The notes beneath the pieces were generated by a model. The model worked only from the letters and a program-made list of their open reading frames with translations. It ran no database searches and had not been told where the DNA came from. The translations under genes and the position numbers were made by a program. A stretch of DNA of 64,000 nt. Origin: Mya arenaria. Its lineage: Eukaryota; Mollusca; Bivalvia; Myida; Myidae. The stretch lies in the NCBI RefSeq assembly GCF_026914265.1, contig NC_069136.1, positions 50,833,381-50,897,380 on the forward strand, read 5' to 3'. This document shows, one piece after another, positions 11,701 to 26,700 of this stretch; within the stretch, counting starts at the first letter, position 1, and each line of letters opens with the position of its first letter.

Positions 11701-14700
11701 TCAGTTTGCAATTAATCTTTTGTATAGATATTTCAGATTGCATTAATTATTTAGATGGATATTTCAGTTTGCATTGAAATGATATTTATAAGTTTTTCTC
11801 TATCAAGCACACTTGAATACAACCAGTTTAAATTAAACTGAGAAAATATTAATCTATTCTTTTAAAAGAAATCCCTATATAATTTCAGAGTTTCCGCACG
11901 GCAGATAAGAAAGTCATAACACTGCACACTTTGATCATGGAGAGAGACCCTGAAGCCAGTGGGCTTATCTCCATACATGAAGGAAGCAGGTACGAAATGC
12001 TATATTCAGATATAACCAAAGTTTTCTGTTGATAATATGTAGTTATTCTCCCCATAATATTATAAAAATGATGGCATGCATACAGTGCATACTATAGATG
12101 CTATTAATGCACTCTAAATAAATTGTTTCAGTTGTATACTTTTTTCTCACAAATTTTCTCCTGCATATTATTTATCCTAGTGGCAAATTGTCTATGGTAA
12201 ACTTCGGTAAAAAGATTTAAGTCTGAAATCAGGATTGAAAGCTTTCGATTTCTGATTGCTACATTTATTTGTTGAACATTTCTGATAAAAATAACCAGAA
12301 ATGCTCTGAAGTAAGTATAATGGCTTTTAAAATAATTCCAACTGGGATCTGAGACTCTTGACCAAGTTTTGGGGTTGAATCCCTTTGATTTTCCTCTGTT
12401 ATCAGCCCTGTACATAATGGAGTGGCTTTTTCGTGGTTCTCAGTTGGATAAGTAAACAGTCTGTTCAGATGCGTTGATTACGAACAGTCTTAAATCTGAG
12501 TTCAGACCCAAGAGCCAACTATAAATCTTCATTTCATTTCCTTCTAATTGAGTATACTGAAAATGGAATTCGCTGAATTTTATTTCTAATTGAAATTAAA
12601 CAATTCTGTTTTTTAAACATACCCCTGGTATGTTTTATAAATGATTCTTTGTAATTTAATAAAAGTGACTTTTTGTGTCTGAATCTGAGTCTAGATTCAG
12701 ACTGGAGACAATCGGTAATCCTGGGCCCAGGGCTGGAACAGGGTAGTTTCAGCTCAAACTGCATTGTTGCTCCACTGATTTACTAACTATCCATTCTGTT
12801 TACATGTACTGTTTTGTCCAATTTTAGTCTGGATGGTATTAGATTTAGTTTATAATATCGATGGCCTCACTTCTAAATGTGGAAGCTACAATTTAATCCT
12901 ATGTTTTCAGTAGCAACGTTTTTAGTATTTAAATTCGGTAATTTGATCACACATTTGTTTACAAAATGCCGAAGTTACAATTTTTGTACCATTATTATAA
13001 TTCTGAAGGTTTGGGCTAAATGCTGAGCAGTTATTGAAAAAAGAACCTCTTGTTTGTTTTAAATGTTCAATAGATGTAATGATTACTAAAGGTTTAAATG
13101 AAAAGGTTAAGTAACTTACAATAATGCTTAAAACTTATTTTGTTTTAGATTTGGTGAAAAGATCTACCACTTCCAAATCAACAATGGCACATTTCCCCAA
13201 TCCATCACAACAAAAACGGACCAGATCTACATCCACTTCAACTACATCGTTCCAGATAAACCACCGTCGGAAATTGATCCAACTAAGCGATGCAAACACC
13301 AGAGGTCATGTATCCGCTTCCTGTTTGAACTCACAACAGACTATGGTAAATAATTTCATGATTCCATGTATTGATACAATGATTATAAAAAATTATGCTC
13401 TTCCTATTTGTACTAATATAATTTTGTTATTGAAAGTTTTTAGCTCACAAAAGACATCTGTATACAAGATGGACTTACTTTAAACATACATTTTATGAAA
13501 AAATTCACTTCCCAGACAAGTCATAGAACTGCTTCTCGGTAAAAAAATGCCTAATGCTGCAATAAAACAAGAAAACCTTCTATTTTTCATGTAGATTTGT
13601 TTATATTATCATTTATTTTATTTAGATAACAAAAAAAAATGACAATCGCTTGAATATAAAGCAGAACAATTGATTCCATAATGGTTAATGATTATCTGAA
13701 TGATTATTTCATTTTATGTCAATGACTTCTGCATGATCTGACAATGATTATATTTAAAGTATTTTACTCTCTTTCTCAGGTCCTGACACAGAATTGCGTC
13801 TTTATAATGCTTCGGTGTCAAACAACACCGGTTATGGAGTCAACATTCAAGAAGTGAGATCCAAAGTTTCGATTAACTCTTCAGTAATCTCAGACAATGG
13901 TTATGGCGCAGGTTTGCGTGTTTACCAAGGTGCCGCTGAAGTGGCTATAAATAGCACAAAGATTGAACGCAACATGAAAGCCGGTGTAAATATCACATAC
14001 TCTGGAGGTTACCAGCTTGTCAATGTGTCAACCATTTCTGAAAACTATGGCTACGGTATCATTACTGAATATTTGTTGCTGAATAGGACGAGAATTGAAC
14101 TTGTGCAAAAAATAGAGGTTGTCCGGTCAGTTTTCATGTTAAATGAGTGGACAGCGTTTAGAATCGGCAACTACTGCCTAGGTGGTCATTATCTTTTTAA
14201 TGAAAGTTACTTTGGAATGAACAAACATGAAGCTATTGAATATTTATCGTGCAACATCTCTACAACCCAAAACACTAATTTTAGCATGGCGTACAATGAG
14301 TTCATTGAAAACAAGCGCCATGCTGTACTAATTTCACCTCTTGTTAATACTGTGGGAATCTTTACGAATAACACATTCAAACGTCATAAACTTGGAGTGC
14401 TAAGACTTGATAATGGATATGACTTTATTGAAAATCGGTGGTATAAAGAATTTGAAGTTGGCTACAAAATTTATGAAAACAAATTCTCAGAAAACACTGG
14501 CCGCTATGTGGTGAATTTTAGACTTTCAGAACCTTGCTTAAAACATAAAATTGAATTCAAATTTAACACCTTAGTAGAAAACACAATTGTGGATCCTTTT
14601 GTTGGTTTAAATCCTAGGAGCAACGCGGATGCAGTGATTGTTGTTTCATCAGGCAATGTATTTGTTCAAAGAAACTACATAAACAATCCAAACTCAGTAC

Positions 14701-17700
14701 GGGACATAGCAACCCACTTAGTTGATCCATCAGTGATAATCCTGGCAAACTACAACTGGTGGGGCACTTATGAGCACAAAGATATATACCCAAAAATATT
14801 TGATCAGAATAATCGCTTTAATCTGGCTGAAATAAAGTATCATCCAGTATTGATGGAAAGTTGGTTATATGGCCCATACGATACCAGCCATTTGCCGGAG
14901 TTCCGTTGGCCCTTCGAAAGAAATAACAGAATTGGAGGCGTTTTGGAGGGATACTTCAAGACAAGTGAAAATCGTAACTATTACATTGTTGACAGAGATA
15001 TCATCATCCTAAAGGATGCGTTCTTGGAGATTCGGCCTGGAACAACGCTGGAATTTATGCCCTCTATTGGTATGGTGATACACGGGCGCCTTAAAGCAGA
15101 CGGAGTTGACCAGAAATTTGGTAAGTTGGATTTAGGCCAGGTTTCAATTAACAATTAAGATAAAACTTAAATTTCAGAGTAGAAGCTGTGTGGGCTTTTT
15201 TTACCTTACGGTGGAAGTAATAAAGTGAAAAGAATCACTCGAGCAGTATGGATAAACATAAACAGGACAGATATACACCAACAGGACAGATTTACACCAA
15301 CAGGACAGATTTACACCAACAGGACAGATATACACCAACAGGACAGATATTCATAAACAGGACAGATATACATCAACAGGGTAGTTATACATTAACAGGA
15401 CAGGTATACATCATCAGGGCAGTTATACATCAACTGGACAGATATACATTGGCAGGACAGATTTACATTGACAGGACAGATTTACATTGACAGACAGATT
15501 TACATTGACAGGACAGATTTACATTGACACGACAGATATACATTGGCAGGACAGATTTACATTGACAGGACAGAAATACATTAACAGGACAGATATTCAT
15601 TGGCAGTACTGAGATGCATTTATTAACAGGACAGATATACATAAACAGGACAGTTATACATTAACAGGACAGGTATACATCATCAGGGCAGTTATACATC
15701 AACTGGACAGATATACATTGGCAGGACAGATTTACATTGACAGGACAGATTTTCATTGACAGGACAGATTTACATTGACAGGACAGATTTACATTGACAG
15801 GACAGATATACATTAACAGGACAGATATACATAAACAGGACAGATATGCATTGGCAGTACTGAGATGCATTCATTAACAGGATAGATATACATCATCAGG
15901 GCAGTTATACATCAACTGGACAGATATACATTGGCAGGACAGATTTACATTGACAGGACAGATTTACATTGACAGGACAGATTTACATTGACAGGACAGA
16001 AATACATTAACAGGACAGATATTCATTGGCAGTACTGAGATGCATTTATTAACAGGACAGATATACATAAACAGGACAGTTATACATTAACAGGACAGGT
16101 ATACATCATCAGGGCAGTTATACATCAACTGGACAGATATACATTGGCAGGACAGATTTACATTGGCAGGACAGATTTACATTGACAGGACAGATTTTCA
16201 TTGACAGGACAGATTTACATTGACAGGACAGATTTACATTGACAGGACAGATATACATTAACAGGACAGATATACATAAACAGGACAGATATGCATTGGC
16301 AGTACTGAGATGCATTCATTAACAGGATAGATATACATCATCAGGGCAGTTATACATCAACTGGACAGATATACATTGGCAGGACAGATTTACATTGACA
16401 TGACAGATATACATTGGCAGGACAGATTTACATTGACAGGACAGATATACATTAACAGGACAGATTTGCATTGGCAGTACTGAGATGCATTTATTAACAG
16501 GACAGATATACATAAACAGGACAAATATACATTAACAGGACAGATATGCATTGGCAGGACAGATATGCATAGATAGTGCAGTTTTTCCTCATAAACAAGA
16601 GTATATATATTTCAAAGAGAGCTCTTATTGGAGCAAATTTTCAATTATACATCTACTTTCACTTTTCACTATTGCATTTTTAGGTACAGTTAAAGAAATA
16701 AAGTTCAAGCTTTATGAGGCAGATTTTCTTCCTATGGTGAACCGAACATCATACGAATACATCCGCCTGGTTGACGGGGCGACAGAGTTTGAGGGGCGTC
16801 TGGAATTAAACTTCACCGGGGAATTTGGAACAGTCTGTAGTGAGGTAGGTTGAAATTATATTGACCATGTTTTCTGACTTAATTTCAGTAAAATGTACAT
16901 TAAGTCAGAAACTTAATTTATGTATATTGTAACTTGAAAGTTTCATGATGCTTTTGTGTTAACATTAAATTTTGGGTTGTCTAAACAAGAATGCCCAAGT
17001 GTACTTGAAATAAGGCCTTTATCTTAATACTTGTCTTAATACATCCTGAAAAAAGTTTGCATCTATGAGAAATGAGTTAGTTTTTGAGTGGCTTTAAGTA
17101 TGACTTGCATATATAGTAAGGGTTTACCTAATCAGTTTAAGGGTGTAGAAGGGTGCTGCACTCTGTCAGTTTTGGTAGCTAACTTCTTCCCTAATGGAGT
17201 ATATTATGTGCACCCTTCTGCTTTTACAAAATTTAATGCAAAAGATATCAGAAACTTTCCTTTTTATTTTGTATTGATTCAAAACTTCTTTCATTATTCA
17301 AAATGCAGGCTTTACATACTTGACAGTTTAAAGCTGCACTCTCACATATTGAACGTTTTAACCACTTTTTTTATTTTTTGTCTTGGGACGAGCCAATTTA
17401 TTTGAAAATGCATCAAAACAAGTGCTATATGACTGCTGAAAAAAATTTCAGAACGCAGATTTTCATATTCTAGTTCAAAAATTGATGTTTTATGCATTTT
17501 TCTTAAACCGTTAGTAACAGTCTAAGACATAAAATATTAATTTTCAAACAGAAATATGAAAATGTGCCATCTGACCTTTTGTCAGCAGTCATATATCACT
17601 GGTTTGCAGATATTTTCTCAAAAATTTGCTCATTCCAAGACAAAAAATAAAAAAGTTGTCAAAACGGTAACTCTGTGAGAGTGCAGCTTTAAACTACTTC

Positions 17701-20700
17701 TACAGTCTTTAAACTTGGTATGAACATTGTTCATGGTCAGTAGATGACCGCTATTGATTTTGGAATCAATAGATCAACGGTCAAGCTCATGGTGACCTTT
17801 ACAAGAAAAAAATTGTTGGTGCTTAAGACAGGTCATCAGGTTCACATGATTCATGTTTTATATTGGCCTTGACATTTCAATCACTCTTTAAGGGCTGGTC
17901 TGAGCATAGACTCCACCATCATATGCCATTGGCTACGAATGATCCAAAGCAATCATGTCTTAATACAAATTCAGATTGTTTATTTGCTGTTGGCCTTGAA
18001 CTTTCTATTACCATTCTAGGGCTGGACAGAGCAGAATTCTGCTCTTGCGTGCCAACAGCTGGGCCTCACATTCAACCCAGAGTATGGAACCCCATCGCAA
18101 ATCATGTTCCCGTCCCCCTCAGTGCCGATCCTCATGAGCCACGTGTCATGTGACCAACTTGACACGGACATGCGCGAGTGCCGGGCGTTACATGAGGGTG
18201 AATTTGTGTGCGACCACACCAAGGATGTATTTCTGCGTTGTCAGCCACCAACCTGGTCGGGTAAGAACTTAAGCCAGCATGTAACTTAAAGGAATTGAAA
18301 ATGACAGAACTCAAAGAATGATTCATATCAGCTTTCAGCTGTCTTTACAATCATGCTTAATTAAACTAGCATTAACTACGTGGTATGTAAGTCTGTATAC
18401 ATGCGTCTCAATTTATGAGTATATAGAGTCGTTTTATGGGGAACTCGGGGGTCAAGTTGGTGTTATGCAGTACACATAAACTCTAAAAAATATTTTTGGT
18501 ACCAAAACACTCAAAATTGTTTCATGTTATTAGTTTTGGGATGAGAAGGGGTGTTAAACCCCTCAGTTATTAGTTGTGACCAATGGTTGTTGTTAGTCTT
18601 GTGTGCTAACACTTTGTCATTCTGATTTTTTTTGCATATTGTTATATAATACACTGAAAAATGAGCTATTAACTTTAAAGATTATGCTAAAAATATTTGC
18701 TATGTTTAACAGGTATAACCATGACTGCCCAGAGACGTTATGGGACGAGACAGACAGAGGAGACCCAGATTCGTTATGTCACTATCGAGAAGGCTGGGCT
18801 ACTTGATTTCGTTGAAATGTCATACACTCCGGGACTGCGTATTGATTACAACTTCTACAAGATATCCTATTTGACAATCAGAGACTGTGTGTCAGATGGA
18901 ATAAACATCAAGTATGCCAACCCATTCAGCAAAAGTTTAATTGAAAAGGTCACAGTTGAGAATAGTCTCGGAAATGGGATTCTAACCCGCAGCCCTTTTT
19001 TGGAGCTCTCCCATTTAACCTTGACAAACAATGCCAAAGCTGGCTTCGTATACGATCCAATGTTCACGGAGTATGAAGCTTTAAGCGTTCGAAACTTCAT
19101 TGGCAGGGGTGTAACTGAGGTCCTTACAGACCTTTCTAATATTCAACTAAGCAATCAAGAAATGAAATTCCTCATAACCACGCAAACAACCGAGGATAAA
19201 ACATACACAATTCAGATCAGCACCGCAGATCAGTATTCACAAGTTGTGGTGCAGGTTTTGGACTATAACCCGCAAACTGACAAGGAGAAAGTTGTGTTTT
19301 ACCAGTCGGACAGAAATAATTGGGCTTCAGCTACCAAGTCCTGGTCGATAGAAGAGGATCTGGTTGATTTTCCGCTGCTGTCAAAATCTCAGTATCTCAC
19401 AATTCGCTATACAGTCCGGGGGACAAGATCTGGCAGACTGGCATTGGCCATAATCTCAAGTAAGCTACTTTAGGGTTGCTTATTTATTGAAAATCTGAAA
19501 TTAAAGATTATATTGTACAAAATGATTTATATAAGATGCAGATTTAAAGAGTAAAAAAATACAGTAGTTGAATAGATGGCTTGATATTTGTTCTAGGGTT
19601 GGATGCATTGTTCACAATATTAACATTTTAAGAATATTTTTCTTTTAAACTTAAAGCAGACTTGTCGATATGTGGTACAAATAATGGAAACTGGGGGGGG
19701 GGGGGGTTAAAGGTTCTATTAACAGTGTATTAATTCTTATTTCAGATGGTTTCAGAGAAACCTACGATTCCAACATTATAGTGTACAACGCAACCATTAA
19801 GAACAACGAAAGGGGCGTAATGACAAAACACTACAATAACCCATCTAACGAGAAAATGGAGATATTTCACAGAGCAAAGAAGGAACTCATTCGCTTTGAG
19901 TATCTTAGGATAGAAGGAAGCCGGGAAGAAGCCATGTTTATTCCAAGTTTGACGAAATATCACGAAAATTTTATTCCGACTATGGAAGAAATGACAAGAG
20001 CGGAGAAAGTCGGAGAAATAAAGTATGAAATTGTCAATACGAAGATCATTAACAACAAGAAAGGCATACATGCAGAACACAATCATGTAGATTTTGCGAA
20101 TAATGTATGGAAGTGGAATATTTCTAACGTGGAAATCACTTTATGTGAAAGTGGCGGGTTTATAGTAGAGCTACCAAGAGTTAATGATTTATACGAGAGG
20201 CAGATACATGCGGTAAATATTGAAAAAACCAATGTATTCAATAACAAGCGGTTTGGTTTTGGAGTAATTGGGTACTTCGCAGATGTTAGAATAGTTTCCA
20301 ACTCAATTCATGATAATGAATGTCTGAACGGTTTAGTGACTCTGTCCGGAATGGAGAAAGATATTTATTTCTATGACAACCGACTGGAAAACAATAGAAA
20401 CTGCAAATATGCCCTTGACTTTAATCTTATGAGTCATTCTGAATATAAATCAAATGTGTCAGGATTGGTTAGTCGTAATTATATTGTTGGGAATACCCAC
20501 AGTTATGTAGCGCAAGGTCTTGGAACTACAAGTGTTCCAGTCACATACGCAGTTGCGGTGAAAGGTGTGCAGAACATTACATTCAACAAGAATGTCCTGG
20601 ATAACGGTCAGCTGCAATATGAATTGGTAGCTGGTGTTACGTCTTTGATTCTGGACAATAAGTTAAATGCAAAAGAGAACTACTGGGGAACTACTGACCA

Positions 20701-23700
20701 GTTTCTGATCAAGAAGCGCATATTCGACTTTGATGATTGGAACAACTTTGCAATAGCAGAATATTTCCCCTTCCTTGCGGTTCCGAATCCAATAGGAAAT
20801 TTGGCAACAGATACTGAACTAGTGATTGAGCTTGACCTGAACCATCTTGGTGGCCGTATTGAAGAAGATTACACCATTCCAGCGCGGTCACAGCCATACA
20901 TCGTCTACTCGGATATCACTGTAATGCCAGGAGTTAAATTTACCATACCTCCAGGGACTGAGCTGCAGTTTTATCCAAATGTTGGAATTCTCGTGTTAGG
21001 CCAATTGATCGCAACTGGAGCTCCGTACAGTAGAATAAAGTTTACGCCAGCAAGACCTGATTCCACAAACGTACGCGCTAAACGCCAAGCGCCGTATCAT
21101 CCTGAATCGTTAACAGCATCGGACATACACTTTGTAGGAGGGCAGAACGACTATGAAGGATTTCTAGAGCTGTATAATGCATCTTCGCGGTCATGGAATA
21201 TCATGTGTGATAGTCAGTTCAATGAGAAAACGGCTGAAGTTGTTTGCAGGTCACTTGGTTTGGAAACTGTGAATGTTGATGTCAGATTCACGCCGCTGTA
21301 TGATTTCTTTGTGTATGGCAAACCCATGTACTTCCTTAAAGAGTTCTGGACATATTCATACTATTGCAAAGGTAATGAGGATTCATTGGACTATTGCATG
21401 AAAAGAATCAATTATAACATTAAACCCTGCATATTTGCCGGCAATTTCACATTCATTCGATGTGGTCTCCGAAATCTACCAGCTCCTTTGGAATATTGGG
21501 GTAATATTAGATTTGCTCCATCGGAATATGAAGAAGAGATTTACCCCTTTATTGATGAACAGGAAAGATCAAGATTGCAATATGTTGATATCGACGGGGC
21601 TGGTATGCTTCATGGTGAGAAAGCTGGAGCTATCCAAACCACTTACGTTAATCCCATTTTAGATCATATCAACATTACGCGCTGCGTCTTAAATGGAATC
21701 GACCTCGTTGCCCCAAGACATGATATTGATATTGAGCACCAGAATGTTTCGGGCAATCTAGGATATGCCATCAACTTCCTAGTGCTAAACGGAGACTCCA
21801 TGGCTTCGCCAGTATCATCGTTTCATCCTTTAGTCACTAACACTGTGCCTTATAATTTGTACGGACTAGTCGACATTTGTAAAATGGAAAAAGTGATAAC
21901 TGTTGAAAACAGACTGGTTTTGTTTTACAAATACTCTCCGTCTTCAATGGACTGCGTTAAAATTATTCGCGGTTTTAGTTCGCAGGTTGGACCGAAACCA
22001 GTCGCACTGCGATTTCTTCAATTCCATTTGTACCAAGACGATTTCTACAGGAATTTGATTGAAATATTTGATGGTGGTGAAATAACAGTGGACAACAATT
22101 TAGTGACGCTGACGGCCAATAGCTCTCAGGAGGAAATCAAGACCCAGTTCAGAAGCTCGGGTAGTTACCTTACAATCCACATTCATGCGTCACCTTCGTA
22201 CGGTTTCTATGGATTCGTGGCAGAGGTTGTCACTCTTCCGATGTCTGGCCTCACTTATCCAGGTAAGTAATTGATTCATGTTCAGTAGAAAGCTGTGAAT
22301 TGGACAGTTATATAAATAACACTTCGGTTGAACATTCTGATTTGCTTCGTTAAAACTCGTCTGAGAAATTGTAACAAGCATGTTTGTTTAAATAACAAGT
22401 TTCGAACAAACTAAAAAAGTGGCCTGGCTTAAAATTGTGGTCTTGTGCTAATTTGGTCCACTGAATTGGCTAGAAATGATATTGGAGTACAATTATAATA
22501 ATTATAGTTTAAGAGTAAACTATACATTATTTATTTATTGCATCACAAAAAAAATTGAGGTACAAAAATATACTCTGGGATTATGTCAGCCGTTCAATTT
22601 CTTACTTATATTCTTTGACTATAGCAATTTTTTTTAATTAATTCCAAAATAGTCATGCTGGAAGTAAACATGACATCCCTATAATAAAACAAAAACAAAC
22701 AGGATTTGATTAAGACTGTAAATTTAGTTACAAACTAATATGATGATTTCATTATTCTTTTCAGATGATGACATAAAGCATCGTGTGAGAAACGTTATAA
22801 TGAAGGGTAATGAGGATGGCGCTCTGATGTACATGAATGTTGGCGATATCACGCCTTCTGTGTACATAGACCATTGCTGGATTGAGGGCAATGGAGTTGG
22901 AATTCTGAATCTAACCTCCCCACCTATCATTGACGTTGGACTACAATCCACCAGAGAGTTTAATCTGCAGAACAGTTTCATCGCAAGAAACAAAGGCGGA
23001 ACCTACATACGCGCTACGACGCCATCGGCAGCTACTAAACTTCGCGCAAATATAACAAACAACGTTTTTGCTCACGGGACACACGGCGAAGTTTTGAATC
23101 TTACTGGTCACCATTATGAGAAATTATTTCTGTATGAGAATTACATCTACAACAACTCTGCTGGTGATTATAGGGACATTATACATGTTCAGAACGTTGT
23201 TGTCAATTTTACGTTCAACACTGTCACCAACAATACTGGGCATTACATTGTTCGGTTGTACAACAAGGAGAATACAGAGGCCACCCAGGAATACACAAAA
23301 AGTCTCTTTTACGGAAACAACGCCACGGCGGTATATAGAGCGTTGTTCCATGTTGGAAGCGGAAATCCAAAAATCAACAACAACTATATGGTCAACACAG
23401 AGTGTGATTTTGAGCTGGAAACCAACCCTGTCAACAAGTAAGTAATCTATTTCAACTTGATGGATAAGTACTTGCACCACATTAAACAGAAGCATGGATT
23501 CTTAATTCTTATACATATTAGGGACGAAATGGAAATTACATTTTAATAAAAGTTTGAGGTATTGTCATAGCCTTGGTGTTCTCTCGGGTGTTGGCGTAGT
23601 TGATCAGATAACTAAACACAAATTAAGATATACCTGCATCAGCTTGAGGAAATGGACACGCGTTAGCATCAGTTAGTGATGTATGATACTAACATGAAAA

Positions 23701-26700
23701 ATGGTACACATGTATTAACTGACAATGGGTTTATGGCTAGCAGATTGAATATATCTGCACTTGACCACCTTAGAAAATGGACAAGCATTAGTATCAGTTA
23801 GCCGTGTTCAGTTGATCACCATGATTGACCATTCTCCTTATAACAACTAAGTACATACTTAATGAAGAGTTAGGTCTGCCTGGTGGTGGTGTTAGTAGTT
23901 TATACTCCGGGTCCCGGCGTGAGCACATTGAAGGGTCCCAGAGTGACAGTTCAACCACCGCACACCTATCCTGGGCAGAACCAGTATTGGGTGCCTTCAC
24001 CTCTGCAAGGAACTGACAACTTCTGTACATGCCAGGGGCAGTGGTACAGTGCGAATGGCCGTAGAAAGGATTTCATAACCAATCACAACAGAAGTGACCT
24101 GGTCCGCCCGGGAATCGAACCTGGGTTGTCCGATTCAGAGTCCAACGCTCTACCGATTGAGCTAACCGGGCGGACTAACAAGGTCTGCCTTGCGCTATGC
24201 CCTCCATATATGTATCTCTCACACCAATCAACTCTGGTTTCTTTGTCAAGGTTACCCAATGGCCAACCAGGCAACGCGGCGCCGATAGATGCACGGGAAA
24301 ACTGGTGGGGCTCTTACAGCACGGGGTACGTGAACGGGAAAATCTGGGATAGGCTGGACAATGATTCTCTCGTTGCGGTCACATTTATGCCAATGAAGGT
24401 TAACAATGAATCGCTTGTCTACGGTATGTTGAATTGTATTTTAATATCTCGAATACGTTAACATATATTCCCAGAAATTAACCTTATTGTGTAGCATTTT
24501 AAATCATATTTCGAAAGATGAATACATCTCTGAAACATTATATATATTTGATGCATTTTTCTTTTTAAAAGAAGAGATTTTTGACATGTTATATCATAAA
24601 ATCCCATGCCATAATGAAAACTCCTTTAAATGATTTTATTGTATTTTTTTAAGTTTGACGCAAACAGTACATTAATAATAGGAGTGTATACAGTACTGGC
24701 GATGTTAGACATCTTACTGTTATAAAGAAACATTGTTTTCTTTAGAGTATTGTTTAAATAAATGGTGTGTGCCTCTCCTAAGCATGTACATGTATGTGTA
24801 TATGACATTGTAAATATTTGTAAATATTGTGTTTGTCCTCATGGGCCGTATGGCATTTTGGATATGAAATAAACCAACTTCTCTCTATATCATTACAATA
24901 AATGCAAGGTGTAGAATAATTGCCCAAGCTGTTACCTGCTAACTGTTTAGAACGCATTTGTAAAACTAGTTCAAATGCGTTTATGTGGGATGATATAGAA
25001 GCAAAAAATGAAACAGCAGTCATACATCTGAATATCAAACTAGATTTATACTAAGATAGCACATGGCTTTTGTATTTTGCAGGTAAATGCGCGCCTGGCT
25101 GGTACCTTGAGGATGACCGATGTTACAAGTACATGGGGGCTGCGCTGCCTTACAAAGAGGCTAATGACTTCTGCATTGTAAGTACATATAGTATAATTTT
25201 AAACAAAAAAAGAGCAAAGGAATGCTGGTCGTTGATATTAATACAACTCTATACAGTTGCGCGGCTCTGTCATACGAGGAGTTCAGCGATTTTGCACTGT
25301 AAATACAGGTTAAATTACAGTCACTACAATTGTTATTTATACAGCGTTTATACTATAAACTTTATAGTGAAACGGTCTCATAAGATTTAAACTATTCTTT
25401 GTTTCTCCGCAGCTGCTGATTCAACCAAAAGCGATCCATGTTATATTGCATTCAATGGCACATCTAATACAACACAATAGGAAAACGTGGATATCCGATG
25501 ATATTTATAAACACATTTTGTTTCTCAACTTTCCTGGGTTTTTATTAAAGATAAACATGTATTTAAAAAAAAATATGAAAAAGCTGCAGAAACCAGTCCA
25601 GTAGTCGATAGCTTAAACATAAATCCAGTTCAAAGCTTATGTGTTGATGGCGGCATGCGAACGCTTTAACTTTTGGCATATATCATGTTTGACAAGCTAT
25701 TCAGTATACTAGTATAATACTACATGTAGTAACAATATGTACAAACAAAGCAAGGCCTATCACTTTAGCTAAAGCATTTTTAGTAAGAATGGCCCTTACC
25801 CACCGGAGGGAAATGCGTGAACTTCTGTATGGTTTGATATTACATGTACCTGTCATAGAAAGTGTTGTGGGGTTTTTTTTCAGGAAAATGGCGGGTTTTT
25901 GGCGGACGCAAAAGGAAAACATGATTTTTTCCGGCGCTACCTACGACTGATAATGAATGTTTACGCGGAGACGAAGCGAGTCTGGGTGTACTCGGAGGTG
26001 ACCAGTGGCCGATGTAGCGCCTTCGAGAAGAATTATGTGGTTGAAGAGTATGACTGCTTCTATGTAATGCACCCCTTCCTGTGTGAGAAAGGTGAGGAGC
26101 TTGCTATGTTGGTATAAAAACAATCAAAGTTTGCTGAAGAGCTATGTCTTCACAAATATTCACAAGTTATGAACTTCTAGTTAAAGAATCTTTTCAACAT
26201 TAATGGCGTCTTTATCAAAATTATCATCAAAAATAAGTGTTCTATGTAGGGTTTTCTGTTCCATACAAACAAATAGTTGCGATGTGTGTACAGTCGAACC
26301 CCGCTGGCTCAAACTTCCAGGGACCGGCGAAAATACATCGAACCTCGGAAAACTCGAGCCAAGTGGGAAAGCTTATCTTCAGTATAGATAATTCAATCAT
26401 TTTCATCCAGTTCGAGCCAACAAGATAATCGAGCCAAGAGAGTTTGATCCAACGGGGTTCGACTATATTGTCAAAGCCTTAATAACAGTATTGTCATTGT
26501 GATTTCTTTTTAATTTGAACTTACAAAATGCTTTATAGGCAAATCGAAAGTATTCTTACCTAGAAAGTGTATTTATTAGGGGTTCTCAAGTTTATATGAT
26601 AAGAACTTTTATCATCAGACTTTTGTTCAGTTGTAAAGGTTGTTTTTTTCTCAGATATTTGCATCGAAATAGTGGGAAGTACTTTGAAATTAATAATTAC

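Noticed and set aside
15248..16513. Coding frames within the 15-16 kb repeat on both strands
   Set aside because: The 19-bp repeat yields a repetitive frame every 57 bases; it is an intron between two exons in matching phase.
24100..24175. Functional tRNA-Gln(CTG) gene on the minus strand
   Set aside because: The anticodon stem and T stem cannot pair properly with a seven-base acceptor stem, and the sequence continues into a SINE body with target duplications.
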